Made by a program: the position numbers and the translations under genes | Notes under the pieces: model-generated | Database searches by the model: none | Told to the model about the DNA's origin: nothing | Seen by the model: the letters and a program-made list of their open reading frames with translations, nothing else | Shown here: positions 63,560 to 64,000 of the stretch, piece by piece | How the letters are laid out: each line of letters begins with the position of its first letter | Numbering within the stretch: position 1 is the stretch's first letter | From: Vibrio sp. B1FLJ16 | GTDB lineage: Bacteria > Pseudomonadota > Gammaproteobacteria > Enterobacterales > Vibrionaceae | Assembly: GCF_905175385.1 (NCBI RefSeq) | Contig: NZ_HG992750.1 | Span: forward strand, 744,001 to 808,000 | Reading direction: 5' to 3' | Length of the DNA stretch: 64,000 nt

Positions 63560-64000
63560 GTGTTAACAATTTAATAACAGTTCTTGTGTGGTTAAAAATC
63601 AAATCTCATTATTGGCTTTGGTGATTTTGCTCAATGAAAAAGAGTGATTGTTTCCTGATTACATCATGCAGTTTGCAGTAGTATCTCTCAGTATTTCTTA
63701 GAGTTTTTACTCACTTAAAAATAATGTAGACCGGAACAGATAAGCTGTTTCTCGCTAAGATGAGGAAGCGTTGAGCCTGTTGGTGTTATTTAGTTAACCG
63801 GCTAAGTGATTATAAGCGGTAGCATCGTTTATATAAGCGGGGGACACGATTGGATTTCAGAAAGTCAACGTGTTTCTAACAGTCTTTCATAAAAATATCT
63901 TTATTCGTATAGTGAATAAATATATGAAAAATATAAATCGCCCTGATAGAATACGCCGTTTCATATGAAAGCATCAGTTGGTTGCACCAACGCAGACAGG
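63560..64000. other. Non-coding end of window with a long hairpin
   Basis: No convincing gene is seen in these 441 bases. A hairpin at 63885-63929 pairs TTTCATA with TATGAAA at the ends and TTTATTC with GAATAAA inside, over a 7-base loop. Near-copies TATAAGCGGT (63811-63820) and TATAAGCGGG (63833-63842) lie before it. It may be a leader of a gene beyond the window. Confidence 0.45.

Noticed and set aside
63965..64000. Possible start of a gene at the window end (MKASVGCTNADR)
   Set aside because: Only 12 codons are visible and no ribosome-binding site is convincing.

Overview
The window looks like a Vibrio chromosome, probably the Harveyi clade and perhaps the second chromosome. The signs are Vibrio-type attC repeats of the integron cassette kind, about 45% GC by eye, and typical Vibrio neighbours: a DUF2999 protein, KatG, a CitA/CitB-like pair beside a DASS transporter, TRAP transporters and a PAAR protein. 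No rRNA, tRNA or CRISPR array was seen.

Region 1 (1-11.4 kb) is accessory. A truncated cysteine-dioxygenase-like gene, a nitronate monooxygenase, an RlpA-like lipoprotein and a START-domain protein are followed by a degenerate array of cassette-like genes: a P-loop kinase, an unknown, a GNAT, another unknown, a monooxygenase-fold protein and a nucleotidyltransferase. Five attC-like repeats separate them and no integrase is in view. Several attC sites have damaged core sites, so this looks like a fossil cassette cluster. In its middle sit a CadC-type regulator, a class I methyltransferase and a probable methanethiol S-methyltransferase (MddA), plus a broken HEPN-like gene.

Region 2 (11.4-32.8 kb) is metabolic and regulatory. 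It holds a dicarboxylate/citrate-type transporter divergent from a CitA/CitB-like two-component system, a YbaK deacylase, a CDGSH-glutamate synthase fusion, katG, and an Xre-RES toxin-antitoxin pair with NifW-like and MazG-like genes behind it. Next comes a TRAP transporter divergent from its own sensor kinase, response regulator, LysR regulator, CoA-transferase and SDR reductase, which reads as one uptake-plus-activation module. A MATE exporter ends the region.

Region 3 (32.8-46.6 kb) is patchier: a penicillin-acylase-family lipoprotein, a DUF1439 lipoprotein, a MarR regulator divergent from a CurA-like reductase with twin operators between them, a PAAR protein with a probable immunity partner, a lipoprotein, a LuxR-type regulator, a perfect 20-bp palindrome ahead of an unknown 377-residue protein, an alpha/beta hydrolase, a SPOR-like membrane protein and an exported intradiol-dioxygenase-like protein.

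Region 4 (46.6-64 kb) is the most interesting. After a P-type ATPase, a formate channel and a three-gene formate dehydrogenase complex with AsrA/AsrB-like electron-transfer subunits run on the plus strand. They converge, across a MITE-like element, on a minus-strand operon: acyl-CoA synthetase, fused E1 alpha-beta dehydrogenase, lipoyl E2, acyl carrier protein and PEP synthase. The PEP synthase is split by an apparent one-base frameshift. No E3 gene is present. This E1-E2-ACP-PpsA set is the best candidate here for an undescribed pathway. Small unknown genes finish the window.
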